From Taxillus chinensis (taxonomy: Eukaryota > Streptophyta > Magnoliopsida > Santalales > Loranthaceae), in contig CM042092.1 in assembly GCA_023512835.1 (NCBI GenBank), positions 3,683,293 to 3,747,292 on the forward strand: a DNA stretch of 64,000 nucleotides, written 5' to 3'. This document shows, piece by piece, positions 1-11,119 of this stretch. A program made the translations under genes and the position numbers. Position 1 is the stretch's first letter; each line of letters starts with the position of its first letter. The notes below the pieces were generated by a model that searched no databases, was not told the DNA's origin, and worked only from the letters and a program-made list of their open reading frames with translations.

Positions 1-333
1 ACACTTGATATAAATAATAATAATTTTTCTATATCTATTAATTATATATATTATTTGTACGTATATATGTTATATGAGAGATCTCATTATTGTATTGAAT
101 ATTAATATTAATATATAACTTGAAACTTTTTAACGCCTAATAAGGTTAAAGTAGTAAAAATACTATACTTAAACGTGCTTGACGTAGAGTAACAATAAAA
201 TGGATGATATATCAGAAAATTGATAAATATAGATCTAAGTGCGAGTAATAATCTTTCAAGGGTGGTATAAAGGTGACAAACAGGATGAGGGACATTAGTA
301 TGTAAAAAAAAAGTCGTAGGGTTTTGGTAGTCA
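1..333. other. AT-rich intergenic sequence
   Basis: I see no gene here. The stretch is AT-rich low-complexity sequence with no homology I recognise, ending at the target duplication of the first hAT-type MITE. Confidence 0.5.
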
Positions 334-341
334 CTTAAAAT

Positions 342-885
342 CATAGTTATCACAATCGGATCAGACATCGACCTGGCTAAGGCATCGGGTGATCGGGTTA
401 CTCGTTCAACCATCAAGTCAGTGGTCGAATCGATCATATAATTAATAATTATATATAAATATAAAATAAATATTTTAAACTAATACATTAAAATTATGCT
501 TCTAATATAATACTATTTATTTTTAATATATATTTCTAACATAAATTCTTAATAAATTTTAAATTTTAGTGACATAAATTCATAATAAAAGAAAAATCAG
601 ATAAAGTTTGAAAGGATATTAAAGTAAAATGTTAATATTAGCCATTAATTTTAAATTAAAAATATATTATAAATTAAATTAAATAATATTTTATCATTTT
701 TTAAAAACTGGGCGGTTATGTAAAACCTAGCCGGGTCATAAAAAATCAGCCAGATCAGCTGGGTTTCTTTGTTTTTTTTTTTTTTTTTTGAGAAATGGTC
801 TAATCAAAAAATCGGATTGGTTAAGTGTTCGGGTCACCGGTTTACCAGTCAGACCGGCCAAGCCTGTCCAGTTCTGATAACTATG
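342..885 (+). mobile_element. hAT-type MITE, copy 1
   Basis: This is a 544-bp non-autonomous element. It begins CATAGTTATCACAATCGG and ends CCAGTTCTGATAACTATG, so the ends form an imperfect terminal inverted repeat. It is flanked by a perfect 8-bp duplication, CTTAAAAT, at 334-341 and 886-893, the target-site length of hAT transposons. The interior is AT-rich with no coding capacity and contains a T-rich run near 770-790. A second copy in the same orientation lies at 40731-41264 with its own 8-bp duplication. Ends and duplications are seen directly; the hAT assignment follows from the duplication length. Confidence 0.85.
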
Positions 886-893
886 CTTAAAAT

Positions 894-2676
894 TACTACA
901 ATAATTTTTTATTTGTTTGTTGTTTTGAAAATGACAAGTTTTCCAAAACGCCCGCTATTTCTTGTTACGAAAGTCATTTGAAAAGGTAGGTAAAAATAAT
1001 AATGTTACAAATAATCAGAGCAGTGTAATTGGTGGATAACCATAATAATTTGACAGTATATCAGATCATAAAAGAGGAAAAAGAAAAAAAATCACAATCA
1101 TCCATCAGTTACAGTTTCACAGTAATGGTACGAGCCGATTGCACAAAACATTTTTAATAAAAATATTACTTCTTTGGCCTTAATATGCCTTTAAAAAACT
1201 AATTTTGCCAGCATTTGGCAAACTTGTATTTTTTTTTTAAGCATTGTAGAAAAGAAAAAGCACACCTTTTCTACACAAGAAGATCAAAGCACCATAAGCC
1301 TCTATTTTTTTATGGCCATCAATCGTTCATCTATTTGCTTCCAATTGGGTGGGCCTGATGATTCCAATACTTCTGCCATATTTTCCAAGATTAGTGGCCC
1401 CTGAATTGGTGGTGCCAGTGGCACTTGATTTGAAGTGCCAGGATGCATAATCAAATAAATTATATGCTTGTGAGACATTGGAAATTTGTACGAAACCATG
1501 TTGTTTGCATCATTTCTACTCGTTTTGGCTTCCATGACTGTCAGATCTGATTATGAAGAGTAAATCATTCATTTGGATGAGATCCACGATAGTTTTAGAT
1601 CTAGAAACAGCGGCATTGGCAGATTGTGCGCCTACCATTACTATTGCCAAAAAACTTTAGGTAACAAGGATAATGTGATGGTCAAAAGCCATTACTTAAT
1701 TCAAAAAGTTAATTCAAAAGCCATTAGGCGGGGTGGGATGAGATATACCGTTACCTATTACTGCTTCCCGTTCCTGCCTCGACGGGATGTCAAGTTTAAA
1801 AAATGTACTTCCGCTCTTGCCTACGCGGGGTAATCCGCCCCACAGAGTGAGAGCGGAGTGGACAACGGGTGGGGCAGCAGGTACGGGTATACATTGTCCA
1901 CCCCTAGATGCAATAATCCAAATTACACACAAATGTTAATGAGAGAAGATTGTAAAAAAAAAGTTTTACATTTTTTGAAAACCCATATTATTTTATGATG
2001 TAAATTATTCAATATTGTAAATGTATAGTATTGTTATCTTATACATTTGCTAACAAATATATGATTAAATAAATGTTATTATATATATATATATAAACAG
2101 ATAATGTTATTGATAATAATACTTAATATATATGTATTTAAATTAATTTTACAAAAACAAAGACTTAAAAATGTGCTGATTGAACTAGCACATGGTTATA
2201 TTTATATATTAAACGACTCCAGATATATATAAATGCACTGTTTTATAAATTCAAAGTTTGGAGAGGGCTACATATGCCTATAATTGTGTGATACATTTTA
2301 TTTATTTATTTTCTCCTAAATTGTTCATGTTATCTATACAACGCTTTTTATAACTTTCTTATTTAAAAACATTTCTTATACATTAGTTGAGATTTGTAAG
2401 ATGCGTAATTAAGTTTTTTTTTTCATCTGTTGATGAAATACAAGATAAAATGTGGATTCGCAGTATAATGAGCATGCTCGAGATGTTGATGATATTTTTA
2501 CTTATTTATAAAAAAAAAAAGATGATATTTTTTTTCTATTCACCAATGAATATTTCTTTAGAGCGATATTCTTGAATTGTCTATTTGGAAATGTCACACC
2601 ACAATTCTCATTCAATGATTGGTAAGTTAAGTAAAAAAATGAATGAAAGGACGTTCATATATATATATATATATAA
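894..2676. other. intergenic, repeat-like patch near 1715-1915
   Basis: I find no convincing gene. A short open frame on the minus strand (1302-1535, 77 codons) resembles nothing I recognise. The GC-rich patch at about 1715-1915 contains repeated 'GGGGTGGG'-type words and 'TGTCCACCCCTAG', which resembles the end of a DNA transposon, but I cannot pair its ends. Short (TA)n runs lie near 2081-2093 and 2659-2673. Confidence 0.4.
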
Positions 2677-5600
2677 TATATTGTTTCCATGGTAGGAGGG
2701 GCTGCTGTCCAGGGACCATACAGCTACCAACAGCTACACCTAGTACTGGTACGAGCACTGTAGTATTAATGACAGAACAATTACGAAAGCTGGAAAAAAA
2801 ATCTTAACAAAAATATCATATATATTAAATTGGGACAAACTGGAACCTCATAACCACGCGTGGTTGATGCATGCCTACCGGTTAGCTACTACCCCAGGAC
2901 CCAGGTCACAGAGAAGTCCCATTGTGAGACGCTTCCCTCACCTCATGTCCCCATCTCAGTCTCAATATTTCAGTCTCAAATCTCAATCCCAGTCTCTCTC
3001 CTGCAATGTCAAGCGTCAACCACATTTATCCCAAAATGCCACGCCCTCGACGTGGCATGACAGTAACTCTCCATAGATTGCTGGCCCATAATTGCGGAGA
3101 CGATTCCTTTAGTACTGTGGGCACGCTTCGGATCATGAAGTGATGGGTTCATAATGATCTCTGACAAGTGACATCCATCACAAAACCCACATTAATTGCC
3201 CTTTCCCTGGCATTGCTTTGCTGCTGAACGCGTTAGCAGTATGTTACCCAATGGTACATAAAATTCCTTGCATGCATGAGAGCATCTTTTTTATGTATTT
3301 TATTTTGTGTCCATAGAACTGCGTCGATAATTTTATTACACAGGAACAGAGTGGGTCAGAGGTAGCACAAAAAATATATATTATTAAGATCCCCACAACT
3401 ATGTTACCCACTTTGACCAGTACACACTATCTCACCAAATCATCGAAGCATCTCTAACGGTGATCAGCAAGGAGCCAAACAATGCTTTGAGCCCAATAAA
3501 AATATACTTCCACGAATAATAAAAAATTTGGATAAAACAAAAGTTTTTTGTGTGGCTCGCGTTTTAGAACAGGGCATTACCAAGGAACAACATCCATAAC
3601 CGTTAATAAAATATAATACTTGTATTTTGTTAGGGCTTTTCTACGTATAGTTGGGACTTGCAGGCCCTATACAGTAACACTAACAAGGCTTACACTCATT
3701 GACAGCAGATTTAATGCATGTCACGTCGACAGCATGTACTCCACGGTTGCAGGTTTTAATACATTGTATTGGGTTCAATGTATGCATGGCACACTCCCCA
3801 AAAGCATTTATTTTAATTTTTTCTTTTTATATATTATGACTTATGCTCATGCACCGTGCAAGCTTCATGTTTACCGCTCAGCATCTTTTATTTATTTCTT
3901 TCATTGTGTTCTAGCTAGTAATAATTTGGAAAAAAACAAAACAAATACCTCCACTTGCCTATTGCACAAACCAAAACCATGATGGTATGTTCTCTTTTAA
4001 AACCACTATCGCCATAAAGCCTATCAGTAGCCAATAAACAATCCGTTATTTCACCCTGATGAGTTTCTTTTTCTAATAGCGAAGGAGAATGGTCCTATTT
4101 ATAGGTTACACACACCACACCCGCGCGTCAAGCTAGGTAAATCAATTAGTGGTGGTGACATCCGAACTTAAATCAATGATTTATGACACGCCCGCACTTA
4201 ATAAATTTACCGCTGGATCAAAGCATGCACGCATGAATTGCCACAGTACATTTTAAATCCAGGCGAATAGCTCGAGAAGATATGATATTAAAGTACAAGT
4301 GTGCGTCATATCTTGTATTTATATTTCTTGGTTGATGGAACACACACTACCGGGAAGCCGTTTCATGTCAGTGACGACGCCTCAAAGTGACCGGATTAAT
4401 TAATCCGTTCTTTGGCCCAACCATGATACATGGTGGGTTTGGACATGGGGGGACCCTAGAGGTCATCGCTTTACCTGATTTTTCTTATTGTGTTTGGTCT
4501 TTGTCGATTGGCCCCCGTAGGCTCTGCGATTCGTTTATTATGGGGGTCAAAGGTGTCAACCTGCCCCATGCATGATCAACAGTCTCATCAACCGTTTAAT
4601 GGCAATCATAAATCACAGCCGTTTACCATTTTCTCCCTCTGCATTATTTATCTGTCAATTCCAGTTCTGCTTACGTACACCACTGCAGCATCACGTACTG
4701 AAAATGAAGTACAGTTCTGTGTTTATCGTCCCCACCCCATTACTATATTCACGTGTCTCCTTGCATCGCCTTGAAAAATTCATATATTTATTTACTTTCT
4801 ATTTCTCTCGACGTCAACCTAATATATATTTATAAAGGCCCCGCATTGTGATTATTACATTGGGGGAACCGGGGGAGGCTGCCTATATTAAACTATGTGC
4901 GTATACACACACGTATGAATATATATACACAAACCAGCGTGGCTACATGACATCAATTCTCTGAATGAAATTGACTGACATGTTACCAAGTTGGGAAAGC
5001 ATTTAAATAATATTCAAGCCGCTTGCCGTTTTTCCAATTATAAAATTTAGATGACAATTATTGAAATTCACTAAAATATTTTGCTTGAAAAGATAATTGA
5101 CATTTGACAACGTGTACATGCAATGCGTGTGCCCAATTAATTTTTAATATTTAATATTTGTAGAATTTTAAAACAACTTTATTGAAATATGTCCACAACG
5201 TTTTCAATTTATCTTAAATTTGTAATTTTAGGTTCCCTTTTTTAAACAATCTCTGTTTATCTTAAAAAAAGCATAATCAGTTAAAAAAATTAACCACCAA
5301 TCATTGGACAAAGGCTCATGATCAATGAACCGGTATTTCTCCTCGCAAGCTTATTAATCACGAATCAAAAAGGGTCATGACGGTGTACTGAGTGGGCGGA
5401 CGATCAGACGACAATAATGCCTTTTCAGTAAGTGGTGATATTGAAATGGAATGTTTTATTGGATTTATTAATCTGATTGGCGTGATAAATGATGTGTTTG
5501 GGCATGAATTTATTATTTGTGTTAGATTTGTCCGCACACTTCTGGAGATCCTCTGCAGCGATTTCACCCATCTCCCCCTGGACCTCCTTCTTTCCCACCG

Positions 5601-5755
5601 AGCAGCCTAGATTTTTTATCGTTCGTTATCTATTTACCTTTTTCTCTTTTGGTCTTCCATGGTAGAGCTAGGGTTCTCTCAAGCTACTCCTAAACTACTC
5701 ACTGACTGTTATTTCCTAGTAAAAAAAATAATGGTAGCAACAAAACAAAATAATA
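2677..5755. other. intergenic, no gene recognised
   Basis: This is more balanced in base composition than its neighbours and looks like single-copy DNA, but no exon chain, conserved domain or long ORF is visible. Two small items are present: an 8-bp stem with 7-nt loop at about 3036-3058 (ATGCCACG/CGTGGCAT), and a TATA-like 'TATTTATAAAGG' near 4828-4839 followed by no recognisable transcript. A remnant of a regulatory region is possible but unproven. Confidence 0.4.
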
Positions 5756-6620
5756 AAAAAATATTAGAAGCTCTAATTCGGTGTATAAGAAATATTAATT
5801 TCCAAATTTAACATAACTTTATAAATTTAAGTTCAGAATTTAAAATTATAGCGTTAACAAATTTAACTGTAGCATTAACCCCGGACATGAAATACATTTA
5901 TAATCCTTAATTTAACATTAATGAAGTAATCCTTAATTAGTACATTAACGAAATTATAATGATAATAATTAATGTATTAATGAAATTTAATTTCTAAAAT
6001 TTTAATTCCTAATTTTATTTAAGAAATATAAATTATAATTCTTAATTTATATTTAAATATAGTAATCAATAATTAATGTATTTTAACTCACGAAATTTTA
6101 ATTCCTGATTATAACGAAATTAGTGCATTAATGCATTAATACTTAATTAGAGCATTAACAAAATTATAATGATAATAATTAATGCATTAACAAAATTTAA
6201 TTTCTTATTAAAATTTTAATTTCTGATTTTAATTAAGGAATATATAAATTATAATCCTTAATTTGTATTTAAATGCAGTAATCAATAATTAATGACATGT
6301 TAATTTATAAAGTGAGAATTAAAGATTCAGTTCGAAAATTAAAGCATAAATTCTCGAATAAAAAGCGAGAATTAAAGATTCAGTTTGGGAGTTAAAGTAC
6401 TAAAGTTCCTGTATCGAAGCTTTAATTCTCGCTTCATGAATTAAAATATCATTAATTCGTTAATTCACTAATTAAGGATTACTGCATCAATGCCATTATA
6501 AACAAGAATTAAAATTTCATGAATTAAAATGTTATTAATTATAATTACTGTATTTAATATAGAATTAAGGATTATAAATGCCATTATAATCGAAAAGTAA
6601 AATTTCATGCCCAAGGCCAT
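5756..6620. repeat. AT-rich tandem and inverted repeat block
   Basis: Two diverged ~200-bp units of 'ATTAACRAAATTATAATGATAATAATTAATG'-type sequence lie at about 5936-6120 and 6143-6300. They are followed by two 'GCGAGAATTAAAGATTCAGTT' words (about 6315-6395), and by sequence around 6440-6600 that reads as their inverted counterpart ('ATTAAGGATTACTGCAT', 'CCATTATAA'). The block could fold back extensively. No ORF or clear target duplication was found, so it may be a degenerate fold-back element. Confidence 0.5.
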
Positions 6621-7007
6621 ATTTCTGCTACCTCTGCCGCTAAAAGAAGGGTAGGGAGAGACTAGATTCGGAATTATAGATCTGGTCCGTAGAACATGTG
6701 ACTTTTATTTTTGATTGAAAAAGAGAGAATATATTGAGGTGTTAAAAAAGAGCGTGTGTAGTGTTTTTGTAGTCATGCTAGAGGCCTCACTGGAGTGACA
6801 ACACACGTAAATTCAGCTATGATTCTGATAGAATCATCCAATAAAAAATATTAATTCCTTTTCAATATCTGCTTCATCGTCTCAATTATTAGAATAAAAT
6901 ATAGGAAAAGATAAGGGTAAAGTTAGTAAAACACTTGTATGCAACTCTCAAATACATGTACATGAGAGACCTATATATAGGTATAAAAGAGAGAATAATG
7001 ATCAAAA

Positions 7008-7445
7008 GCACAAATTCGGTGTAACTAATAGTTTTAGTTGTGCCATGCAAATGTTGGCTATTTTAGTACCATATTGATATTTCATTCAAAAATTGACCGT
7101 TAGAATAAATATTCATATATTGATAAACATATTTAAAAATTTTCATAGCGACCTAATAGTTGATTTTTGCATAAACTCAACAAGAAGAGAGTGATTAGTA
7201 GATAAAAAAATAATTACTAGTAATGATTAGATAAATAAATAAATAATAATTATTCATTTATTTACTAACCAATCTCTTTTCATTTATTTAGTTAAATTTT
7301 TACAGAAATCAACTATTGGATTACTGTGAAATTCTTTAAGTATTTAATCTAATGGTCAATTTGTGAAACAAATATCAATAGTATTCTAAAATAGTAAAAA
7401 TCTAAAAGGTGCAGCTAAAGCCATTAGTCACATGAAATTCGCACA
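7008..7445. mobile_element. fold-back MITE with long inverted arms
   Basis: The two halves are inverted copies of each other. The left arm starts near 'CACAAATTCGGTGTAACTAAT' and the right arm, read on the minus strand, starts 'TGCGAATTTCATGTGACTAAT'. Similarity continues inward through 'TTGGCTATTTTAG', 'TTGATATTT', 'AAATTGACC', 'CAATAGTTGATTT' and a shared AT-rich centre, giving arms of roughly 200 bp. There is no coding capacity. The exact ends and target duplication are unresolved, so the superfamily is not assigned. Confidence 0.65.
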
Positions 7446-7744
7446 CAACGTTGACATATTTTAGGCATAATACAGGGAATATTTCAAGTATAACTATACA
7501 ATACATGCGGAAAGATGTCGTTAGGCCAATCTATAGAGGAGAGAGAGAGAGAGAGAAGACACATAACACCATTATTAATGTATTGACAGACAAAATGACA
7601 TTAATCAATTTCAATATGTTTGGTGTATTCATGGAATACACTATTATGATTAATCTGAATAGTACTATGATTGTTGCAGAAAAGAACAATAGCAATTAGA
7701 AGAGAACCCCCATAGTAGTAAGAAATTTTAAAACCCAAAAAATA

Positions 7745-8235
7745 GTTAAGGGACGATCAAAATTTTCTTATTATCATTAAGACCAACATAGATCAGAAGA
7801 TTAGAAGCATACTTAGCTTGAGAAAGATAGTATCCTAGAGAGTAAAAACAATCTTGGGACCCTAAAAATAGCTAAGGGAACCAAGATACTTGATCTCAAA
7901 GTGCTTACTAAGAAATTATTTCAAAGTAGAAATGTCATAGAGGCATTACCAGTGATAATTATATCATAAAGAAGTTTACGAGTGATACCATGATCAGTTT
8001 GACGTACAAAAAGAGTGGAGTCATAAGGAATAGATACAAAGCCAAAATCGTGAATAACTAAACTAAATTTGGTAAATCAGTCTCGAAGAGCTTGCTTAAG
8101 ACCATACAAGTGCGATGGAGTTGACAGACCTTGGTAAAAGGATGATCATATTCAGGAGGTCATTGCATGTAAACTTCATCATGAAGATAACTATTAAAAA
8201 ATGCTTTCTTAACATCCATTTGAAATAATCCACAT
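7745..8235 (-). pseudogene. Ty1/copia reverse transcriptase remnant
   Basis: Read on the minus strand from about 8232, the sequence translates into a recognisable copia RT core. First comes the 'QMDVKKAF' motif, then 'HDEVYMQ', a 'PPEYDHPFTKVC' stretch, a decayed 'YGLKQ' region and, near the other end, 'YYLSQAKYASNLL', which is characteristic of the copia RT C-terminal region. Several in-frame stops and frame changes break it, so it is a dead fragment with no LTRs identified nearby. Its upstream half is missing because the CACTA-like terminus begins at 8238, directly next to the RT core. Confidence 0.8.
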
Positions 8236-8237
8236 TG

Positions 8238-8440
8238 CACTACAAGAGAAACAACATTCAATGACACTTGTTTTTAGATATTTAATGACACATTAAAAGT
8301 GTCTTTAAAAACATATTAAGAAGACACTTTTCAAAAAGTGTCGTCAAATATAAGACTATTAACGACACTTTTCATAAAGTGTTGCCTATTATTTTTAATA
8401 ACGACATGCTCCTGGTAGTGTCGTCAATCATTTTTCGTTT
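8238..8440 (+). mobile_element. CACTA-type transposon terminus
   Basis: The sequence begins CACTACAAGAGAAAC, matching the CACTA (En/Spm) terminal consensus. Over the next ~200 bp there are several copies of an inverted word pair, 'GACACTTTT' and 'AAAAGTGTC', the sub-terminal repeat pattern typical of CACTA elements. The opposite end (a CTTGTAGTG-like terminus) is not visible before the gypsy LTR at 11120, so the element is truncated or its far end is lost. It sits inside the copia remnant. Confidence 0.7.
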
Positions 8441-9121
8441 TCACGGGCACCCGAACCCTAAATTGCGTGTTTTTCATGGTGAAATAATTTCGTCGCAGAT
8501 CCACGGTTATCGAAAAAGAGCTCTAGCGATTTATAGGCAATTTCCGGCAAGCGTTTGTTCTTCATTCCCCAGAATTTGTTTCCTGTTCCCTTATGCCTAT
8601 TGATTCATCTTTAGGGCAGCGGGCGAGTGCTATATATATCGTTATTCGTGCTAGGCGGCCTTCATCACCTCCAGCGCGCTAGGGTTCGGTGCCCTCGCAC
8701 CGCGGCCGCGCCTCCAACCGTTGCTTCTGGCTTGCGGCGGCCGCGCTCAGTGGTGGTTCTCCAGTGGTGTGACCTTTCGTCTGTACGGGACGCGTTCGAC
8801 CCCTCTGGATCGGGCCTCTCTTCATCGGATCGTGCCTCCCTGAGTCGTGTGCGTCGCCCGGGGCAGCTCTCGCGGCCGCACTTCAACAAGTTGCCCACGC
8901 TTTGTCCAGCGTCAAACCTCCAGCCTCTCCCAACGGCGGATCAGCCTTCCCCCTAGCCTCTACGGCTCCTTGATTCACGGCGCTCCTTCTCTTCGGCTAC
9001 ACGGTGTGTCGCCTTCCCCTTAGTCGTGCTGCGGTCTCCAGTCTCGCCCCTTTGTCCGGGCTCTTGGCTTCAGCCCTCAGGCGGCTGCTCTCTCTCGGAC
9101 TAGCCCCTCTCGGTTGCTCGC
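8441..9121 (+). other. GC-rich stretch inside the CACTA-like element
   Basis: This region changes abruptly from the AT-rich surroundings to GC-rich sequence (NotI-like GCGGCCGC words near 8701-8750 and 8870). Open frames exist on both strands but none is recognised. It may be the 5' leader of the ORF at 9122 or captured host sequence. No splice structure can be defended. Confidence 0.35.
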
Positions 9122-9664
9122 ATGGCCGATCCCATCCCTCCTGACATTCTCCCCGACCCAGGTTTGGCTTCTCCTTCTTCTTGTCCGCTTGTCTCTAATG
9201 GTACATCTGGTGTTGATGCACAGGTTCGTCTACCCCCTTCTACAATGGAGGTTCCTGCCGATATGCTTATATCCCTAGCTCGCTCGGTGCAGAGTCTTCA
9301 ACAATCTCTGTCGGCTGTTGTTCCTCGCTGCGCTCCTCTACCTGCATTGGTTGTTCCTGCATTATCTTCTGGCCCCGCTGTGTATCCTGGTTCCTTTTCT
9401 AATCCTAATATTTTGGTTTCTAAAGCTATTGATGCTAGTGTTGTTCCATCTTCTATTGTTTCTGGTGTGATGCATGCAATTTCGTTTCCTGCAAATTCTG
9501 TTTTGAGCCAGTTGGTAGGGATAGGTTCTGCAGGTAGCCCTTCTAACCTCCTTGTTGATGTTGTTCCCGGTGCTCCTTCGTCTATTGGAGTGTTCCCTTC
9601 TGTTGGGCTTGGATATGAAGGCTCGGGAATGCCCTTCCATAAATTGATTTTACGTTCTATATAA
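9122..9664 (+). CDS. hypothetical protein, possible transposon ORF
   Basis: This is an open frame of 180 codons with an ATG following the GC-rich leader. The protein begins MADPIPPDILPDPG and is rich in Ser, Pro, Val and Ala. It has no cysteine cluster, signal peptide or catalytic motif that I recognise. Low-complexity Ser/Pro/Val runs resemble the N-terminal part of a transposon-encoded or retroelement gag-like protein, but that is only an impression. The ORF lies within the stretch that follows the CACTA-like terminus at 8238, so it may belong to that element or to a captured host fragment. It could equally be a chance ORF. Confidence 0.3.
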   Translation: MADPIPPDILPDPGLASPSSCPLVSNGTSGVDAQVRLPPSTMEVPADMLISLARSVQSLQQSLSAVVPRCAPLPALVVPALSSGPAVYPGSFSNPNILVSKAIDASVVPSSIVSGVMHAISFPANSVLSQLVGIGSAGSPSNLLVDVVPGAPSSIGVFPSVGLGYEGSGMPFHKLILRSI

Positions 9665-11119
9665 ATTAATCTAAAAAACCTCTTTGGCTACAAAGTTAGT
9701 TACTCATGAATCATAGGACCCTTGTCTGTAACTAGTATGCTATCTTCTCCAAGTGATGGTTGAAATGTGCAGGTAGCTTTTGAGGTCATATGCTTCATTT
9801 TTCTACTGTTGAATATATCCACTCTCTCTTTATCCTGAGATTGGTTTGGTATGTCTAATTTAGGGAGCACTGGGTGCATTCAATGAGGCTGCTGCACTAA
9901 AAGCCTCGAGCAGCCTTTGTTTGTTTAATGACACTTTTGGTAATTTAATGCGTAAATGCCATTATGACATGATATGATAGTCATGTTTTTAAGCCATAGT
10001 CTGTTAGTTGTAAGCATTACTTTGATCATAGGCACTTAAGATATATAGATGTATATATTTTAATTAGTGAGGCTTTTGAATTATTTGTGCTTTATTTTAA
10101 ACATTTTTAATTGTCCTTATTATTACTTTATAATACACATTTGAGCCAGTTGGCAAGCGGATCAAACATTGGGTGACATAGTGATAATAATAGTCGCTAT
10201 CTTAAACAACGAGATTTGCGGTGAGAATCTTTTATTTATACAAGTATCTATTATATAGGAAGGGTTGTAGCCCATAGGTATTTAAAAAGAGGGGGGGGGG
10301 GGGGACAATGTCTCCTTATCTTTTTGCTTTTTGGGGACCTATTTAGAGAAAGTGTATGACTACCTGCATGGCTTGATTGTTTGTGGTTTGCAATTTGTCT
10401 CCATTGCCTTGCTTGGATCTCCAAACCTTAAATGGATCTTTCTACATCAACCATACCTTATTTTATCAGGTTGTGAGCTGAAGTTTGGGATTCATAATTT
10501 GTTTCATGAACATATATTAGTGTCTTATGGATAAATGCTAATAAAGATATTTTTTGCATTAATTTTAAATCTCTGGAATATAATCCTTAGCTTTGTATGC
10601 TTTAACAAACTAGCTAGCTATTTATTTATTTTTTACTACTTAGTCATGGCATTTTCTATTTTTGTCTAGATCAAAGGCAGTCTGTTATATGAACCATTGT
10701 GCTTATGGCTGGAGTAAGTGTTGTCTGATAATTTTTTGGAGGTATTTTAGATGGAAGAGTAAAGGACTATGTATTGTTTTCTTATTTCTTGTCTTAAAAG
10801 GATGTTGTTCTATACACAGCTGACGCTCAAAACATTCATTCCGTTGATGAGGTATTTTCCCACTATATTTGTATATTATCTTGGGGGGGGGGGACCCCAG
10901 TATAAGAGACTTTCTTTTGAAAACTTTACCAAAACCATTTATACTGTTTTTATAGTTTTAGAAGTGATATTTGTGATTCATAAATCCTCAGATTGCATGA
11001 CAAATTAAAATAATCACAGACCCACCTGGTACCTTGATGACTACGATCCAAAACTGAATAATATGGCATGTTTTAGCTATTTTTATTTTTATTTTTTAAA
11101 ATATAAATTTAATGTTCAT
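9665..11119. other. intergenic, G-homopolymers, no gene
   Basis: No exon or domain is recognised. Poly-G runs occur at about 10290-10303 and 10885-10893. A short stretch near 9860-9930, following 'TTTAG', has exon-like base composition, but no reading frame can be traced into neighbours. The CACTA-like element probably extends into part of this region. Confidence 0.35.

Noticed and set aside
1302..1535. 77-codon minus-strand ORF with protein-like composition
   Set aside because: No recognisable family and no neighbouring exons; too short to support as a gene.
4740..4860. Possible promoter with CACGTG-type word and TATA-like box
   Set aside because: No transcript or exon follows that I can recognise, so the motifs alone are not enough.
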